In this document: positions 57,782-64,000 of the stretch, in pieces
Numbering within the stretch: position 1 is the first letter of the stretch
Layout: the number at the start of each line of letters is the position of its first letter
Origin: Marisa cornuarietis
Taxonomy: Eukaryota > Mollusca > Gastropoda > Architaenioglossa > Ampullariidae
NCBI GenBank assembly: GCA_004794655.1
Contig: SMMW01000001.1
Span: 868,001-932,000, forward strand
DNA length: 64,000 nt
Direction of reading: 5' to 3'
The notes under the pieces: model-generated
The model's database searches: none
The model's input: the letters and a program-made list of their open reading frames with translations, nothing else
What the model was told of the DNA's origin: nothing
Program-made: the position numbers and the translations under genes

Positions 57782-60523
57782 ACTTATGCATGCCCAGAAC
57801 AAAGGAATACATGTAAGGATACGCCAAGAAGCTGTTCACCAATTGAAAACACCGTGGATGTAATTTTTTCATAAAAACCTGAAAAGAAAGAGATCGTTAT
57901 CGGTATCACTGCGAGAATCATTTCAGACAATCTCCACTACTCTTGTTTGCTTGCTTGGTTGTTTGGTTGGCTTGCTGTAGCTGGTTGGTTGGTTGGTTGG
58001 TTGGTTGGTTATTTTTGAGGACACGAGATACCACACATTCGGTATATCCACTGATCTGAACCTGATAGACCTTGACTGGCTCGGCTTGAAGCTGACGGTC
58101 TGCCATCTTACCACACATGTCATTATCGTCTCTGTCATTGCGTATTTTTCTTAAACTATCAGCGTTTTTTTTTTCTTGGACTACTTTAGTTTTTTAAAGG
58201 TACATAGAGATATGTCTTAATCTGTTTCTGTTCAATGCTGGCTTGTACAAGACAACAAATGGTAAGATGACTGAGTGATGTCTTCAGCAAGTTTTATTTC
58301 AGCCCGCGCAAGGTCTATCAAGCTGTTCTTAAATCATTTGGTGTATCAGAGACATCGATGAAGTGTTTTTGTCAGGTATGCATCTTCTCTCGTACACAGT
58401 TTTTCGATTACCTTTTCTCCTTCTGGTTAATCGATTCTCTCCTTACGCTTCTCTGAGTCCATTGTCTGCGAACTGAGCTCATGAAACTTTTATTCCAGTT
58501 CCGTTCGCCTTCTGTTTCACTCTGTCCCTACTCTAGCACACAAGAAACAAATATCTCTCATAAAGCATCACAACTTTTTGAGAAATATATTTTAAAACAG
58601 CGAGGAACCGAGGATTATACTAAGATACCACACAGGATTTGTGAACTGTGCACCCAGTTTAAAGCTGGCTGAAATTCTGGGAGTTCGCTACCAGCATTTG
58701 TGAATTTCATTGCAGCTTCGGAAAACGTAATGTCACTGTTAGTTCTCTGGAAGGACAATTAGAACCGCGTCGTGTTTTGTTTGAGCGTGTGCTTCTGTGA
58801 AGTCGTGTTTCAGGGTTTTACACAGCATTATGAACGTGTTACAGTTGTAAGCCATCTCTTGCACCCGCCTGTACTATCCAATGTCTTTGTGACGATCCAA
58901 CAGTGAGTATATGATGCTCACTGATGGCATATTGCAGACCACAGCTAGAATCACGAGTGCGGATTGGCGGGTTGTGTTTCAAAATCTGTTTCTTTGAAAA
59001 CATTTTAAGTAAATTCCTATCCAAACAAATACAAATAGGTACGTCAGTCAACTTAGGTGAGTATTCGCTAAACATTATTTTTCCCCTTTTAAAAGCCTCT
59101 ATCTCTTCTGTCACACAGATAAGCTTAAAGCGCCAGTGATTATACCAAGAGACTGGGAAGCTTGCTTGCGTGCTAAATAGGCGTAGCCACTTGTGGCCAC
59201 TGGACATTTTTTAACGGCTGATGGCTAGCCTTGCTTTGTTTGTTGTTCTGCTAACACAGTAGCCTTAGCTGTAGGGAGCGCTTTTTTCGCTGAGTTTGGA
59301 TTTGCTGCTGTTTCACGCCACGTACCAAACATTTTGTGTTACTGTGGAAAGAAACGAAAGTACTCTTTTAAAACTAACGTCTAGACTACGAATACATGTG
59401 AAGTCCAGATAAAACGGACTATATTAATTTATTACAGATCGATAAACACACTCTCACATTAGCTATTTACGCATGCATGCTTTATTTAGTTACTTAATTG
59501 GTGTTATTTACTGATACTAGTGTCAATAAGTCTTCTCAAAGAAAAGACGTTTTTTTGCTTAGTTGTTGTCCTCTGTCTTTACAGAAACCAGTGCTCTTCT
59601 ACGTCACGACGACTTGAAAACGGTGGTCCTTCCTGCTCGGTACACACCTGTTGAAGCCTTCGCCTGTTGGTGATCAGATGAAATATCATTGATTCAGCCT
59701 TTCTTCCTAAGTGAGTTTGGAGACATAACGACAGCTGGTGACACTGACGTCACCATTTGATGGCAAAACCTTTGCCGATATAACGGTGTGTGACAAACGA
59801 AAAGAATCTGCTGTTTGTTGATAAGACTCTTGGAACAGTCTCAAAACCAGATCGCTGTTTTCTGTTTTTAAAAAATATTGAGACTTCCGGCACCGAATGA
59901 TAACAGAATTTAAAAATTGATGTCTGCAGGTGTGGTACTCATTCGCCGTCAGTTTAGGATAAACAGTACATTTAGTTAGTTGCTTCAGTAACTGTCCTAT
60001 CGTGTGTCAGCTGTCAGCTCATATCCTTAAGCAAGAGCAAGCCGAGAATCTGTTTTTCGACTGCCTACTTAAAAATTCATCTTGATCGTTCATCTTCAGA
60101 CTGAACGTCTGTCTTCGAGGTGATTGACCGCAGGGCTTAATGGTCAAAGCTAATCTTCCTTGTGTGTGTGCACTGGCTTGTGACCTTCAGTGACAGGAGA
60201 GTTGCCCGGTCACGGTTTGATTGAAAATCACGTGCGGAGCAGCCCACGTCTTCACAGAACGTGTCAGTGGTTTGCTGAGTCACTGGGTGGCCCCCAGTCC
60301 GACCAAGAGGTCAACCATATGTGAAGTTATTTGCCTCGCGTCACATTCTCAAGGCATCCTCTGCAACGTGCCCAGGAAAATGCAGCCAGTAGACTGACCT
60401 TGACTGATTGCTACTTACGGTGACCTCCAGAGCAACACAAGCTTTACAAGCAACTGGCTGAAGTTAGGTTCAGGGTCGCCGGACATCTCTGTGTTTCGTC
60501 AAACAATCAAAAAATATTCCACG
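54530..60523. other. Spacer and probable 5' flank of the 60524 exon
   Basis: No coding exon identified. Microsatellites: CA runs at about 57691-57710 and 57757-57783, GGTT repeats at 57982-58010. A strong acceptor (CCTCTGTCTTTACAG ending near 59585) suggests a non-coding exon of the downstream gene from about 59586. Confidence 0.4.
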
Positions 60524-60643
60524 ATGGTGGACTTTTCCAAGTTGCTAGAATACGCCAAAAGCTTTTATCTGCAGAGGGCGCTGGGCTACTGTGTTGTACT
60601 CCTCACCAGCTTCTTCGTCATTGTTCCCCTTGGTTTGTTGCAA
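60524..60643 (+). CDS. First coding exon of an unidentified membrane-anchored protein
   Basis: ATG in good context (ACGATGG) opens 40 codons ending at a GTGAGT donor in phase 0. The peptide starts M-V-D-F-S-K-L-L-E-Y, has a basic residue near position 19, then a hydrophobic helix C-V-V-L-L-T-S-F-F-V-I-V-P-L-G-L-L. This pattern suits a type II signal anchor, as in Golgi glycosyl- or sulfotransferases, but I do not recognise the gene. The rest of the gene is probably downstream, partly outside the window. The sequence around the exon is CpG-richer than the intergenic background. Confidence 0.5.
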
Positions 60644-61717
60644 GTGAGTGATCTTCCTTGAAAGCGTTTCTTATTTCCTCGCCAGGTCTCTTATTCTTCG
60701 GCTTTAGACCAGCTTCATCCCTATTATTAAAAAGAAAAACTACGTTCGTAGCCTTGTATGGGATAACTAGGAACGCGATGAACTCAATATTGACATCACT
60801 TCACACCCATTTTCTTCTCTTGCTCTACTGTAGAGCTTGTTGAAGGCAGTATTTTATCACACCTTAGGAAGCAGCCCTTCGCAACATTGGAAAGGTTGTC
60901 GGTTGGGAGGGGGGGTTCTTGATATTAAAAGCAGCTACGCATCTTCCTTCTTTTATGACTGGTTTAATTTTTTTAACCATGTAAATATTAATTGCCTGCT
61001 TACATCGTGATTTTTTTCTTTCGATCCAGCTATCGACCCTCTTTTTTTCTGTCCCTATGCTCTGCTCTTGTTCCTTCCTTCTAGGTCTTCTAGGACCTCT
61101 TCCTCCCTCACCTCTCTATCGCACTTAGCGCTTCACTCAGTGGTATCACCTTTCTTTCTATCGGATATAAAGAAAGCTTCTTAATTATGAAGAGCAATAA
61201 TTACGTAAAAGAATACTATTTTTAAGACTAACGCAAGGAGCATCTTTATAGTCCTGAAATGTAACCTAAGATTTCACTGCACGTAACCTTGTAGCTACTC
61301 CACAAGGAAGTAGGTGGCTGTTACACATTACGACGCGAGCATGGTCTTTATTGTGTCAGCGCGCGCTTTATGGTCGTGACATTGTTGCCCCGGAGGTGAA
61401 GGTTCAAACCTTAACTGATGCCTACACTTTGCCTCATTACTATGGCTAAAATCGTTTCGTTGCACCCCTTGCAAAAGGCGGCATTCAGCAGGGCCATTCT
61501 GTCAGCCTTCACGCCCGCAATGTACAAAGTCTTCCTCATGCACACGACCTCAACAACACACCCTACAATAGCGCTATATCTGAAGATGGCCACCCTATTC
61601 ACCCCCCTCCCATGGCACAGTGTCGCTGGTATTATGCGATGCGAAATTTCGTGTTGACGGGGGTACAAAAGCTGAAGTTTTATGATCTGTTGTGTTTTCA
61701 GTTTCTTGACTCTGTGA

Positions 61718-61718
<1 letters not shown>

Positions 61719-61764
<46 letters not shown>
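61719..61764 (+). repeat. (TTTC)n microsatellite
   Basis: About eleven TTTC units followed by a short TA run. Confidence 0.95.
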
Positions 61765-63432
61765 ATATATATATATCAAAGCATACTTTCTAAGAAGATT
61801 TCTTCAGTATCCAAGGATTATATTATGCCCGCGGGTACAAAACAAAGAGACCGGAAGCTGCCTGTCAATAAGTTAAGCCTGTATACAGCTGGATGGGAGT
61901 TGAGTCAGCGCTGGGCCAATACGCACGCGCAGTGATGGCTGTCCTTTCCTTTAGTGTCTCTGCCTCGTGGAAGAACCTCAGGCCTGACAGTCTGGGTACG
62001 GGTAACTTTATCGTTGACTCTTCTGCGTATCGATTCTGTTCAGTCAGCTCGTCTGGTCACGCGTTTCCTGTCGTGGGGGCCTCGTATTGTTAATTCATTG
62101 TAAACACTCCACTAGTTCTCTGCCTTTCTAGAGCTTCCTGATTATCAAATCCATTTATAACGTGCCATAAATCTTGACAGTTTTCTTTTCTTCCGGGATA
62201 TCTCACGACTTTTTTTTAAAGAATATAAAATGTCTATAAATATCTCATATCTTGTAAACTTAGATCCGGCTTGCTCGAGCATGACCGTAGTTCGTTGTGG
62301 TCTGAAATGACCTTAGATTTCGACCTTGTGTTTATTCGAATTATCTGTATGTGCGTCTGGGTAAAATATGAAATATGCAAAGGCTGATTATTGTAGCGTT
62401 TAAATTAATTTTTTTACCCTCGAAATTGAGTGGTTAAATCAGCTACTTCTAAGAAAACAAAACAATTGCTAAGCAAATAGATATGAAAATAAAAGCGGAC
62501 CAGAAAAAGACGATAGGAAAATCGGAAGGTTTTGCACCCAAATTTACCAGTATGATTTTTTTCTCTTGAAAGAAACATTATAGATAATTCTGTAATTAGC
62601 AGACTTTATTCTGACAGTAAGTGAACAACACTGAAGAGTTGAAAGTTCATTCTGCGGCACTGAAAGTGTATAAATATCAAAAGTAAACGGCAGTAGAAGA
62701 GGACCTGTTTTTAGCTGCTGAACTTTGTCGAGTGCATTGAGTGCACCTTATCCCCCGCTTCTCGTTTTAAATTGAGTAGACACCACTTTAAATCACTTTG
62801 GTGTCGCGAAACAGGTCTCCAGACTTCAACACACAAATAAATAAACTGCTGCACGCAGTAGCTGGGAAACCACATTTTTTTCTGTTTACAGAAGGCCGAT
62901 CCACACTTCCTTCCTGTCCGACTGGCTCCTCCTCCCCTCCACCCACAAAAAAACTAAACCAGTTCTCAGTGTTCGACTTGCCGCTTAGACTTGGCTGCTG
63001 TCCCAGCTCCCTTTCCCTAACTGGTCATGTGTGGATTATGGTGCTAATTATACAGTGAGATGCAGTACTGTGGAGCTCGCAAGAGGAAGACACCAACGCC
63101 CAAATAAAAGAGAAAGAAAAGCTGTAGGCTGTAGCTCCGCGGATGGACTACTACGAATACTCTATGATCATTGTTATGAATAGGTTAATGTCGGTTGAAG
63201 TTACAATCAAAACGCTTATTTGCACAGATGGTCAGATTTGGCAACACGTACATGGTTTACGGCATTAAAACTATTTTTTATAATAAATGCATGCATAGAA
63301 GTATTTTCAACATAATATTCTCAGATTATTTGTTTTAAAATTATGCTCTGCTTAACATTTGAGCTGAAGAGAGACTGATTCTTTATTGGTACAATACCTT
63401 ATTTCATGCGTACACTCTTGCATCCCACTCCA

Positions 63433-63433
<1 letters not shown>

Positions 63434-63472
<39 letters not shown>
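63434..63472 (+). repeat. (CA)n microsatellite
   Basis: About 19 CA units, followed by GCATGCACGCACGCAGGC. Confidence 0.95.
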
Positions 63473-63475
<3 letters not shown>

Positions 63476-63718
63476 TGCACGCACGCAGGCACACGCGCAG
63501 CATCAACATCATAGAAAATCCTCAAGGCCACTGACCAGCAGAACAAAACTAACTTATAAACGCCAGAAAGAAAAAAAAAGAGTTGTCTAAGAAATTTTGT
63601 CAGATGTTAATTTTTCCATCTTTTTTAAAATGGGTTTGTTTCATCAGAAAAGATAAGTTAAAGCAAATATTGCAGCCTTTTCTTTCTGTCTGTTTTTTCT
63701 TCTTTTCTGTCTCTACAG

Positions 63719-63802
63719 GTGTCACATTTACATAGACGTCATTATCCTTTTGAGGGAAGCAGCAGCTTTTTCTTCGCAGGCAAAAACGAGAAAAAAACTT
63801 GA
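63719..63802 (+). CDS. Possible second exon of the 60524 gene
   Basis: A long pyrimidine tract and CTCTACAG acceptor precede 27 codons (V-S-H-L-H-R-R-H-Y-P-F and on to G-K-N-E-K-K-T) and a TGA. Entry in phase 0 fits the donor at 60644. The result would be a 67-aa single-pass protein, which is short; it may be an alternative last exon or a chance frame. Confidence 0.25.
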   Translation: MSHLHRRHYPFEGSSSFFFAGKNEKKT

Positions 63803-64000
63803 AATCTGTTCTTTCTGTTGTAAATATTTTTGTCCTGTTTTAATATTCATGTCGGCAGATCTCCCATTTTCATACTTATTGTAGTGTCTCGTTGGCTACC
63901 CTATTCCCCATACAAAACAGTAAGATGTCTAGGTTTTCCATTAACACACCACCAGTAAGTCATTTGGAGTCGTATTTCTTTTTAACCTTTGGGCTAGATT

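Noticed and set aside
57562..57816. Frame with poly-His-Thr runs
   Set aside because: It is the translation of CA microsatellites.
61411..61779. 122-codon minus-strand frame with a K-E-R-K repeat start and a 79-codon plus-strand frame over the same bases
   Set aside because: The repeat start is the TTTC microsatellite. The remainder is open on both strands without motif support; possibly an unnamed repeat but not a supported gene.
1..64000. CRISPR array, bacterial operon or phage-like system
   Set aside because: Spliced animal genes and eukaryotic repeats throughout; tandem repeats lack the regular repeat-spacer form of CRISPR.

Overview
This is animal genomic DNA with multi-exon genes, GT-AG introns, abundant CA/TG and ATC microsatellites, tRNA-derived SINEs, hAT-type miniature elements and RTE-like LINEs. 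The gene content is metazoan (globin, EIF1AD, BAF/BANF1, PLEKHD1). The repeat style and intron sizes suggest a lophotrochozoan, most likely a gastropod mollusc. That placement is inference; nothing in the window proves the species.

Layout. 1-450 holds the last coding exon of a globin whose upstream exons lie outside the window. 450-9100 is repeat-rich spacer with two hAT-like miniature elements, a 45-bp in-phase triplication and a possible small gene fragment. EIF1AD runs on the minus strand from 11189 to 9139 (four coding exons, 202 aa). It sits head to head with BANF1 on the plus strand (12896-13732, two coding exons, 89 aa). The 1.7 kb between their start codons carries a 186-bp inverted-repeat element with a perfect CRE palindrome and telomere-like CCCTAA-type sequence.

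16084-18400 is a nest of mobile elements: a SINE remnant, a miniature element with terminal inverted repeats, and a LINE that inserted into it with a 13-bp target duplication and a 5' inversion. An uninterrupted copy of the host element lies at 23144-23412. At 19441-21167 is a second, diverged BAF gene with the same 89-aa length and the same intron position as BANF1, evidently a tandem duplicate.

From 25772 to 49247 one large plus-strand gene encodes a PLEKHD1 ortholog (PH domain plus long coiled coil). I reconstructed it as 16 coding exons, 523 codons, with all phases consistent. Its introns hold a nearly intact antisense RTE-like LINE (38725-42005), an older relic of the same family (about 30770-31980), SINEs and a CR1/L2-like LINE tail. 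The last 14 kb has few recognisable genes. A candidate first coding exon of a membrane-anchored protein is at 60524-60643, with a possible continuation at 63719-63802.

The genes do not form one pathway. The strongest regional relationships are the EIF1AD/BANF1 divergent pair and the BAF tandem duplication.
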